64,000 bases of DNA from Streptomyces sp. NBC_01381 (GTDB lineage: Bacteria > Actinomycetota > Actinomycetes > Streptomycetales > Streptomycetaceae), in contig NZ_JAPEPI010000001.1 in assembly GCF_026340305.1 (NCBI RefSeq), positions 1,302,001-1,366,000 on the forward strand, in the 5' to 3' direction. Within the stretch, counting starts at the first letter, position 1, and the number at the start of each line of letters is the position of its first letter. The position numbers and the translations under genes are program-made. The notes under the pieces are model-generated. The model had not been told where the DNA came from. It saw only the letters and a program-made list of their open reading frames with translations, and made no database searches. Below, in pieces: positions 8,565-15,519 of the stretch.

Positions 8565-9941
8565 TCAGGAGCCCAGCACGCGCGCCAGGTCCAGCGAAGC
8601 CGCAACCCTCGCCGAGACGCTCTCCGCGTACGCCGCGTCCGCCCGCTCGAACTGCGTACGGCTCGCACCCCGCAGAAACGTCACCACGCCCAACGTCCGC
8701 CCCCGGCTGCGCAGCACCGTGCACAGCGCGTGCACGGAGTCCTCCGGCCACTGCCTGGCCGCGGCCCACTCCCGGGCCCGCTCGGGAGCCGCCGCGCCCG
8801 CACTGGCACGTACGGAACCCGCCCGCTCGACACACTGCGGCGCCGGATGCCCCTCCAGATACCGCACCGGAAGGCCCGCCTTCGCCACGGGAAGGCACGG
8901 CCCCGGCGCCCCCGCGGGCGTCGCAGCCGCCCGCACGAGCCGCACCGGCTCGTCCCCGGAGTCCCCCGCCACCAGATCGATCAGCGCGTGATCGGCGAAT
9001 CCGGCAAGCGCGAAGTCCAGCTGGACGGTCGCCGCCTCCGTCGGATCCTCGCACTCGGCCGCAGCACGCGCCGCCCGATGCAACTGCTGCGAACGGAACC
9101 GCAGTTGAGCCGCCTCCTGCTCGGTCTGCTTGGCCTCCGTGACGTCCTGGAAAAGCCACCCCACACCCAGCGGAACCGGCTCCTCCGCCAACGGCGACGC
9201 CAACCGCACAAAACCACTCCGCCAGCACCGCCGCTCCGGCTCACCGCTCTCCGAGGCCCGCACGGACACCCACATCTCGGCGGGAGCCGGCGGCGCCCCC
9301 TCGGCAAGCACATGCGAGAGCGCGCTCTCCAACTCCTCGACACCCTGCCCCAGCAGATCACCGAGCGGCCGCCCGAGCACCGCCGTACGCCCCATGCCAA
9401 GGGCCCGCGCCGCATGCTCATTGACGACAGCGGGCCGAAGATCGGCATCAACGAGAACAACCCCCCAAGAGGCGTTCTCGAACAAGGCCTCGCTCAGGGC
9501 GATGGACCGCTCCAGATCGATCTGCGCGTGCACCTCACTGAAGGCGCAGTACACCCCCGCGGGCTTCCCGTCCCCGCCCCGCACCGCGGCGGACTGCGTC
9601 CGCACGAGCACCCGCCCGCCGTCCTTGGTCAGCAGCGCGAACTCGTGCACCTGCCGCCCAGGAGCCTCCATGGCGGAGAGCAGCCGCGTCTCGACCTCCT
9701 CGGCATCGGCCGTCCGCACCGCCCACCCCGCGAACCCCCGCCGCCCGACGGCCTCCGCCGCCGACCACCCGAGTATCCGCTCGGCCTCACGGTTCCAGTG
9801 GGTCACCACCCCGTCGGCATCGAACGCGCACAACGCGGCGTCCATCCCGTCGAGCAAAGCCGCAAGCAATTCCGCCCCACCCGGTTCGGGCTCCTCGGGC
9901 CCCAACTCATCGGTGGTCCCGCTACGCCGGGAAGCACTCAC
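8565..9941 (-). CDS. PAS-PAS-GAF sensory protein without output domain
   Basis: The product is 458 aa, starting at GTG 9941. The first PAS domain (about 25-140, DGMDAALCAFDADGVVTHWN) and the second (about 150-275, ALFENASWGVVLVDADLRP) are followed by a short helical linker (EQEAAQLRFRSQQLHRAARA) and a C-terminal GAF-like domain ending near RVLGS. There is no histidine kinase, PP2C, GGDEF or DNA-binding domain. In Streptomyces related PAS/GAF proteins often carry a SpoIIE-type phosphatase, so this could be an output-less relative or a signalling adaptor. The region upstream contains a candidate small RNA on the opposite strand. Confidence 0.8.
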   Translation of the reverse strand: MSASRRSGTTDELGPEEPEPGGAELLAALLDGMDAALCAFDADGVVTHWNREAERILGWSAAEAVGRRGFAGWAVRTADAEEVETRLLSAMEAPGRQVHEFALLTKDGGRVLVRTQSAAVRGGDGKPAGVYCAFSEVHAQIDLERSIALSEALFENASWGVVLVDADLRPAVVNEHAARALGMGRTAVLGRPLGDLLGQGVEELESALSHVLAEGAPPAPAEMWVSVRASESGEPERRCWRSGFVRLASPLAEEPVPLGVGWLFQDVTEAKQTEQEAAQLRFRSQQLHRAARAAAECEDPTEAATVQLDFALAGFADHALIDLVAGDSGDEPVRLVRAAATPAGAPGPCLPVAKAGLPVRYLEGHPAPQCVERAGSVRASAGAAAPERAREWAAARQWPEDSVHALCTVLRSRGRTLGVVTFLRGASRTQFERADAAYAESVSARVAASLDLARVLGS

Positions 9942-10087
9942 CTGGCACCCCCTGCAGGCCGTGTCCTCATGAGCTGCATGCTCTGCGAGTTCTGCGTATA
10001 CCGCACGTCAGATCATTGAACTCGAACGTGACGCAGCACACAGGTGGTTCCCGGAAGTTGGGCGAAATCGTTGCTCCATAAAAACGG

Positions 10088-10117
10088 TTGTGCGACGGAC
10101 GGGGCGGTTCCTAGGGT
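10088..10117 (+). promoter_or_regulatory. Candidate promoter for a small transcript
   Basis: TTGTGC (10088-10093) and TAGGGT (10112-10117) are separated by 18 nt, matching the Streptomyces housekeeping-sigma pattern. No protein gene on this strand follows for several kilobases; a mini-ORF and a large hairpin do. Confidence 0.5.
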
Positions 10118-10123
10118 GGCACG

Positions 10124-10343
10124 TACACACGAAGGGAGGTGGTTCGGCCGATGTATGGAAACCGGACGCGTGAGGTGACTGCGGGCTAGTGGCCCGTCGT
10201 CGCAACTCGAATTCGGTGCCGGACCAGCACGTGTGATGTGCGTGCAGCCGGCCCAATCCCAAGCAGTCACCCGACCCGCGAGCCGCCGGTACGTCCGGCC
10301 GGCTTTCCGCCGTTGCGTACGGCGGGAACCACGGCTCGCGGGT
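10124..10343 (+). ncRNA. Candidate free-standing structured RNA with mini-ORF
   Basis: Downstream of the candidate promoter come a ribosome site GGGAGG (10134-10139), a 12-codon ORF (10151-10189), and a hairpin region around 10214-10250 with GCACG/CGTGC and GCCGG/CCGGC pairs. A multibranched structure closes the region. It is delimited by the 12-bp stem ACCCGCGAGCCG (10274-10285) with CGGCTCGCGGGT (10332-10343) and contains the sub-hairpin CCGCCGT-TGCGT-ACGGCGG. Both flanking protein genes lie on the other strand, so it is not a leader of either. Alternatively the terminal structure simply terminates the ABC permease operon from the minus strand. I do not recognise a known RNA family. Confidence 0.45.
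10151..10189 (+). CDS. 12-residue mini-ORF
   Basis: ATG 10151 to TAG 10189 encodes MYGNRTREVTAG. GGGAGG lies 11 nt upstream and a plausible promoter 34 nt upstream. It may be translated as a small protein or regulatory peptide, or may be chance. No family is recognised. Confidence 0.35.
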   Translation: MYGNRTREVTAG

Positions 10344-10368
10344 TGTCCGCGTTCCGGAGACGCTCAGG

Positions 10369-11979
10369 TCAGCCCTTGCTGACCGCGAGGAGGATCTCCG
10401 GGAGGCGGCGCGCCACCCTCGGGGCGGCGAGGCGCAGGCCGAAGTAGGTGATCAGCGCGCCGTACGCGCCGCCGAGCGGCAGCAGCACCCAGGACCAGTC
10501 GGCCCCGCCCGCCACATGCAGCCAGATGGTGAAGGCGAGGACCGGGGCGCACAGCAGGGCCGCCGCGACCATCCCGCCGAAGATCGAGATCCAGGCAAGG
10601 CCTGCCTGGCCGGGGGCCACGTTCTTGTAGCCCTCCTGCGGGATCGAGTACGGGAAGCGGGCCGATGACCAGGCACCCGTCGCCAGCATCGCGCCGAGCA
10701 GCGCGAGCGAGAGGCCGAGGCCTTCCGGCAGGACGGGCCAGTCGCCGAGCACGGCCGCCGTGATGACGGTGACCAGCGTCGCGTACGGCAGGGTGATCAC
10801 CAGCAGGGCCAGTGCGCGGCCGCGCAGTTCGACGTACGCGTCGTGTGCGGAGGAGATCGTCATCGCGACCATCCAGAACGCCGAGGTGTCCTGGCCGAAC
10901 TGGTTGTACATGAGGACGCCGAGCATCCCCGCCGCGAAGCACGCGAAGTAGATCGAGCCGGTGCCCTGCAGGGCGTTGAAGAGCGGCACGATCAGGCCGA
11001 TGGCCAGGGATGTCACCCAGGCGGCCTTCGTCTTCGGGTCGCGCCATACGTAGCGCAGGCTGCGCTCCATGACGGTGCCGGTGCGCCCGGCGGGCAGCAG
11101 CCGTCCCAGGCCGCGCGTGGAGCGTTCCTTGGTGGGTTCCGCCGCGGCGAGCGTGGAGCCGTCGGGGGTCGTCATCAGGCGGGTGAGGCTGCGCTGCCAG
11201 AGGGCGAGGAGGCCGGCCAGTGCGGCGCCGCTCAGGGCGAGTTGGGCGACCCCGACGGCATACGACCCCTCGCTCACCGAGTCGACGGCGCCGATCGCCG
11301 ACGCGGGCGGGATCCAGCGCAGCACGTCCCTGGCCGGATCGAGCTGTGAGAGCCCGGACGAACCGAGCCGCTGCGCCCCGAAGTTGACGACCTGCGCGCC
11401 GACCGCGATGACGAGGCCGCTCAGTACGGCGAGGTCGCGGCCCTTGCGGCTGGTCAGCAGGCGGATGTTGGCGGCGGCGACGGTCCGGGCGAGGGCGACG
11501 CAGATCAGCACGGTGAGTGCGATGGCGAGGATGCCGGTGACGAGGGCGGCGCCGCCGTGCGCGAGCGAGATGACCGAGCCGAGCGCCAGGCAGAGCGTGA
11601 AGAGCGGCCCGATGCCCACGAGGGACGCCACGAGCAGTGCGCGCACCAGCGGCCGCGGCCGCAGCGGCAGCATCACCAGGCGCGTCGGGTCGAGGGTCTC
11701 GTCGCCGCTGGGGAAGAACAGCGGGAACACCGCCCAGCCGAGCGCGAGGATCGCGGTGAGCAGGATGGAGACGGTGGCGGCGTGTTCGTTGCCGCGCAGC
11801 GCGATCAGGCCGAGGAGCTGCAGCGCCGCCATGAGGAGCGCGGCCACGACGGAGGCGATGTAGGCGGCCTTGCGGCCGGACGACTGGTGCAGCCCGTTGC
11901 GCAGGAGCGAGAGCTTCAGTCGTACGAAGACGGGCGTGATGGAGGGCGCAGGGGCGACCGCCGCTTCGGCGGGGCTCAT
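10369..11979 (-). CDS. ABC exporter membrane subunit, multi-pass
   Basis: The 536-aa hydrophobic protein starts at ATG 11979, overlapping the ATPase stop as ATGA. About 12 membrane segments are visible, including ASVVAALLMAALQLLGLIAL, VSILLTAILALGWAVFPLFF and ALLVITLPYATLVTVITAAV. A cytoplasmic loop lies near the middle (SLTRLMTTPDGSTLAAAEPT). It matches the large transporter permeases paired with single CcmA/ABC-2-like ATPases in actinobacteria. The transported substrate is not evident. Confidence 0.85.
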   Translation of the reverse strand: MSPAEAAVAPAPSITPVFVRLKLSLLRNGLHQSSGRKAAYIASVVAALLMAALQLLGLIALRGNEHAATVSILLTAILALGWAVFPLFFPSGDETLDPTRLVMLPLRPRPLVRALLVASLVGIGPLFTLCLALGSVISLAHGGAALVTGILAIALTVLICVALARTVAAANIRLLTSRKGRDLAVLSGLVIAVGAQVVNFGAQRLGSSGLSQLDPARDVLRWIPPASAIGAVDSVSEGSYAVGVAQLALSGAALAGLLALWQRSLTRLMTTPDGSTLAAAEPTKERSTRGLGRLLPAGRTGTVMERSLRYVWRDPKTKAAWVTSLAIGLIVPLFNALQGTGSIYFACFAAGMLGVLMYNQFGQDTSAFWMVAMTISSAHDAYVELRGRALALLVITLPYATLVTVITAAVLGDWPVLPEGLGLSLALLGAMLATGAWSSARFPYSIPQEGYKNVAPGQAGLAWISIFGGMVAAALLCAPVLAFTIWLHVAGGADWSWVLLPLGGAYGALITYFGLRLAAPRVARRLPEILLAVSKG

Positions 11980-12770
11980 CGGGTGCCGCCGCCGAGCCAG
12001 TCGAGGTGCGAGCCCGCGTCACGGCCGTTGGCCCCGACCAGCTCCAGGAACGCTTCCTGGAGGGAGGGCGCCGCGCCGCGCACGTCGGCGAGGGTGCCCT
12101 GTGCGCGGATGCGTCCGGCCGCCATGACGGCGACCCAGTCGCAGAGCGACTCGACGAGTTCCATGACGTGCGAGGAGAAGACGACGGTGGCCCCGGAGCC
12201 GGTGTAGCGCTCAAGCACGCCCCGGATGGTCTGCGCGGAGACCGGGTCGACGCCCTCGAACGGCTCGTCGAGGAAGAGGACTTCAGGGTTGTGCAGCAGG
12301 GCCGCGGCGAGGCCGATCTTCTTCCGCATGCCGGTGGAGTAGTCGACGACGAGTTTGTGCTGGGCGCCGGCGAGGTCGAGCACGTCCAGGAGCTGGGTCG
12401 CACGTTTGTCGACCTCTTCGCCGGGAAGTCCGCGCAATCTTCCCGTGTACGCGAGGAGTTCGCGCCCCGAGAGCCGCTCGAAGAGGCGCAGGCCTTCCGG
12501 GAGGACGCCGATGCGGGCCTTGACCTCGACGGGGTCGGTCCACACGTCGTGGCCGACCACCTCGACCGTGCCCTGGTCGGGGCGGAGAAGGCCGGTCACC
12601 ATCGAGAGGGTGGTGGTCTTCCCCGCGCCGTTCGGTCCTACGAGGCCGATGAACTTGCCCGCGGGGAGGGCGAGGTCGATCCCGGCAACCGCGATCTGCT
12701 GGCCGAAGGCCTTCCAGAGCCCTTGCACCCTTACCGCCGCGGGGGCTGCCACCGGGTCTGCCTCGGTCAC
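11976..12770 (-). CDS. ABC transporter ATPase (ABC-2/CcmA type)
   Basis: I chose GTG 12770 (VTEADPVAAP), with AAGGG 12 nt upstream, giving 264 aa; a GTG at 12827 would add 19 residues. The nucleotide-binding domain is complete: Walker A GPNGAGKTT, signature YSTGMRKKIGL, Walker B VLFLDEPFEGVDP and H-loop SSHVMEL. The DrrA/CcmA-like sequence suggests an exporter. It is the first gene of a coupled pair with the permease. Confidence 0.9.
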   Translation of the reverse strand: MTEADPVAAPAAVRVQGLWKAFGQQIAVAGIDLALPAGKFIGLVGPNGAGKTTTLSMVTGLLRPDQGTVEVVGHDVWTDPVEVKARIGVLPEGLRLFERLSGRELLAYTGRLRGLPGEEVDKRATQLLDVLDLAGAQHKLVVDYSTGMRKKIGLAAALLHNPEVLFLDEPFEGVDPVSAQTIRGVLERYTGSGATVVFSSHVMELVESLCDWVAVMAAGRIRAQGTLADVRGAAPSLQEAFLELVGANGRDAGSHLDWLGGGTR

Positions 12771-12848
12771 GGTGTCCGCCGCCCTTCGTCGTAGCCGTCT
12801 CTGAAGTGCACGATACGTCTTGGGCACCGAAAGGCCTGCGGGGCAATG

Positions 12849-12930
12849 GGGTGGGTAGGAGGGAAAGATCCGCCGCGAAGCGGCGGTCTTGAGCGGGGTC
12901 TGGGGCGGAGCCCCAGGTGCGGCGCCGCAC
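12849..12930. repeat. Family-2 repeat plus two extra hairpins
   Basis: GGGTGGGTAGGAGGGAAAGAT leads into the inner hairpin CCGCCGCGAAGCGGCGG (12870-12886). CTGGGGC-GGA-GCCCCAG (12900-12916) and a perfect 14-bp palindrome GTGCGGCGCCGCAC (12917-12930) follow. It lies between the primase-like gene and the ABC operon, both on the minus strand, and is likely a terminator of the former. Confidence 0.8.
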
Positions 12931-12943
12931 CCGCAGGGGCGCG

Positions 12944-13627
12944 CTACCTCCGCGCCTCGCGCCCACACGCGTACGCCAGAGGCGAGATGATCTCCTCCGC
13001 ATCGGGGAGCCACCGGTTCGCCGCGGTCGGCCGGCAGGCCCACTGCACCGCGCCGGTCGCGCCGAACCGCGTGGGCGGCGCCGCAACGTACGTTCCCTCG
13101 CCCAGCGCGTCCAGGTCGATCGCGGCCGGCGGCCAGCCCAACTTGCGTACCAGGTCAGGCACCTTCACCGCCGCACCGGGGAGGACGAAGAACTGCATGC
13201 GGCGGTCCGGCGTGCAGGTCACGGGACCGAGCGTCAGTTCCATCCGCTCCATGCGCGCGAGCGCGAGGAACCCCGCCGTCTCCGGCACGTCGATCGCGTC
13301 GAACGTACGGCCCGTCGGCAGCAGGATCGACGACTTCGGCTGCTTGGACCACAGCCGCCTGGCGACCGTCGCGCTGCCCGTCGCCTGCGTCGCCCAGTCC
13401 TCGCGCGCCGGGTGCGATCCGGGCTGTGTGCACGCGCCGTCACCGCACGAGCAGACTTCGGTGCCTTCGACGGACTCCAGCCACGTCCCGGGGAACACGT
13501 CCCAGTGGCGCTCTTCCGCATATCGCACGGCCGTGTCCAGCAAGGCTTCTCCGCGCTGCTTCGGGATGTGCGCGGCTGACGTGACTCCCAAGGTCTCTTC
13601 CACGAAGTTCTCAACTCCGCCCGCCAC
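12944..13627 (-). CDS. Bifunctional primase/polymerase (prim-pol)-like protein
   Basis: The product is 227 aa, starting at GTG 13627. It has the features of the actinobacterial prim-pol N-terminal domain family: the opening YAEERHWDVFPGTWLE, a Cys-rich insertion (CSCGDGACTQPGSHP) that may bind zinc, and a short hydrophobic-D-x-D-like segment FDAIDVP. The helicase domain found in replicative prim-pol proteins is absent, as in many small chromosomal Streptomyces homologues of unknown role. No plasmid or phage genes lie nearby. Catalytic activity is therefore uncertain. Confidence 0.75.
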   Translation of the reverse strand: MAGGVENFVEETLGVTSAAHIPKQRGEALLDTAVRYAEERHWDVFPGTWLESVEGTEVCSCGDGACTQPGSHPAREDWATQATGSATVARRLWSKQPKSSILLPTGRTFDAIDVPETAGFLALARMERMELTLGPVTCTPDRRMQFFVLPGAAVKVPDLVRKLGWPPAAIDLDALGEGTYVAAPPTRFGATGAVQWACRPTAANRWLPDAEEIISPLAYACGREARR

Positions 13628-13832
13628 CTACGGTTACGGCCCCGCCGTGCGCCGGGGCGGAGCATCGATCCTGCATCCGGGGCGCATGGGTGCACGGGCG
13701 GGGGCGCGCATGGGGAATGGGTTCCATGTGCGGGTAGCCAGGTCTGGGGCGCTCAGAAGAAGCCCAGTTACCGACTTATGGTCCGTTTGTGGTGCATCTT
13801 CCGTTTGCCCCTAGGGCATTGATCATCTGGGT

Positions 13833-13847
13833 GGCCGAATTTCGGCC
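13833..13847. promoter_or_regulatory. Perfect 15-bp palindrome upstream of regulator
   Basis: GGCCGAATTTCGGCC is a perfect 7-1-7 inverted repeat ending 41 nt before the start of the helix-turn-helix/TPR regulator. It is a plausible operator, perhaps autoregulatory. Confidence 0.5.
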
Positions 13848-13887
13848 CCTGTACCGATGATCCAACGTGCGCATCAGGGGGTACGCC

Positions 13888-15276
13888 ATGGCCGCAAGGC
13901 CGCTCGTCGCGCGGCAGCCCAACGAAAGGCTGCAGGCACTCATTCAGGAAGCGGGTTGCTCGAACGCGGGCCTGGCCCGCAGGGTCAACATGTGCGGTGC
14001 GGAGCACGGTCTCGATCTGCGCTACGACAAGACGTCCGTCGCCCGGTGGCTGCGCGGGCAGCAGCCGCGCGGCCGGGCGCCCGGCATCATCGCCGAGGCC
14101 CTGGGCCGCAAGCTGGGCCGTACGGTCACGATCGACGAGATCGGCATGGCGAACGGCAAGAACCTCGCGTCGGGCGTGGGTCTGCAGTTCTCGCCGACCG
14201 TCCTCGGCGCCATCGAGCAGGTGTGTGAACTGTGGCGCAGTGACGTCGGGCGGCGCGATTTCCTCTCCGGGTCGTCCGTCGCCGCCTCCGCGCTGGTCGA
14301 GCCGAGCCGCGACTGGCTGATCTCGTCGCCGGACGCGCAGGTCGGGCGGATGGCGGGGCCGCGGGTCGGGATCTCCGACGTGGCGGCGGTGCGGGCGATG
14401 ACGGAGGCGCTGACGCAGCTTGACCACCAGTACGGCAGCGGGCATGTGCGGCCGGTCGTCGTGCACTACCTGAACAGTGTGGTGTCGGGGCTGTTGGCGG
14501 GCTCCTATCGGGAGTCCGTGGGGCGTGAACTGTTCTCCGCCGTCGCGCGGTTGACGGAGCTCGCCGGGTACATGGCCGTCGACACGGGGCAGCCGGGGCT
14601 CGCCCAGCGCTACTACATCCAGGCGCTGCGGCTCGCGCAGGCGGCGGGGGACCGGGGGTACGGCGGGTACGTACTGGCCGCGTCCATGAGCCATCTCGCG
14701 GCTCAGCTCGGAAACCCGCGGGAGATCGCGCAGTTGGCGAGGGCGGCCCAGGAGGGGACGCGCGGGCGGGTCACCCCGCGCGCGGAGGCCATGTTCTACG
14801 CCGCCGAGGCGCGGGGGCACGCGCTGCTCGGGGACGGGCGGTCGACGCAGGCCGTGGCGGGCCGGGCGGTCGAGGCGATGGACCGCGCGGCGGGGGAGGC
14901 CGGTTCGGGCGATGACCCGGTGTGGATCCGGCACTTCGACCACGCGTATCTCGCCGATGAACTGGCGCACTGTCACCGGGACTTGGGACAGGCGGACGCG
15001 GCGGCGCGCAGTGCGGAGGAGTCCCTGGCGGGGCACCCCGAGACGCGGGCGCGGCGCCGGGCGATCGGGCTCGTCCTGCTCGCCACGGCGCAGGTGCAGC
15101 GGCGGGACGTCGAGCAGGCGTGCCATACGGGCCTGAAGGCGGTGGAACTGCTCGGCACGCTGCGGTCGAACCGTGGCGCGGAGTATCTGGACGACTTCAA
15201 GGACCGGCTCGATCCGTTCAGGGACGAGCCGGTGGTGCGGGAGTTCGGGGCGCGGATGGACATCCAGGCCGCGTGA
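13888..15276 (+). CDS. Helix-turn-helix/TPR regulator, NsdA-like family
   Basis: ATG 13888 (MAARPLVARQ) has GGGGG upstream, giving 462 aa. The N-terminal about 90 residues form an XRE-like DNA-binding region (LQALIQEAGCSNAGLARRVN ... TSVARWLRG). A conserved linker (QVCELWRSDVGRRDFL) leads into a long helical tail with tetratricopeptide-like repeats (GQPGLAQRYYIQALRLAQAA, GRSTQAVAGRAVEAMDRAA). It resembles the Streptomyces NsdA group, in which S. coelicolor NsdA negatively affects sporulation and antibiotic production. Several paralogues exist per genome, so I do not assign the name nsdA. The perfect palindrome at 13833 may regulate it. Confidence 0.8.
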   Translation: MAARPLVARQPNERLQALIQEAGCSNAGLARRVNMCGAEHGLDLRYDKTSVARWLRGQQPRGRAPGIIAEALGRKLGRTVTIDEIGMANGKNLASGVGLQFSPTVLGAIEQVCELWRSDVGRRDFLSGSSVAASALVEPSRDWLISSPDAQVGRMAGPRVGISDVAAVRAMTEALTQLDHQYGSGHVRPVVVHYLNSVVSGLLAGSYRESVGRELFSAVARLTELAGYMAVDTGQPGLAQRYYIQALRLAQAAGDRGYGGYVLAASMSHLAAQLGNPREIAQLARAAQEGTRGRVTPRAEAMFYAAEARGHALLGDGRSTQAVAGRAVEAMDRAAGEAGSGDDPVWIRHFDHAYLADELAHCHRDLGQADAAARSAEESLAGHPETRARRRAIGLVLLATAQVQRRDVEQACHTGLKAVELLGTLRSNRGAEYLDDFKDRLDPFRDEPVVREFGARMDIQAA

Positions 15277-15519
15277 AGCTTTTGTGGTGTCCGCTGTGGC
15301 CGGGTGAACGCCACCTGGCCCTGGCCCCTCCTCACCGTGAACGGCCAACTCCGGTATGCGATCGATCCTTCGCCGAACCATTACCAGCGTCTTGAGGTGA
15401 GGTTTTGTTACTCCCGTGATCGTGGCGGAGGCGGGGGTTTGAGCTGCGTGGCAGACGGCTGTGGCGACCCGGTAGCGTGAGCCGACGGTTCCGTAGGTCC
15501 CCCATTCGTAGGAGTCCCG

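Noticed and set aside
7818..10019. A 733-codon open frame on the plus strand across the permease end and the PAS gene
   Set aside because: It is antisense to or out of frame with two clear genes, is extremely Arg/Pro-rich and has no domain. This is a normal artefact of high-GC DNA.
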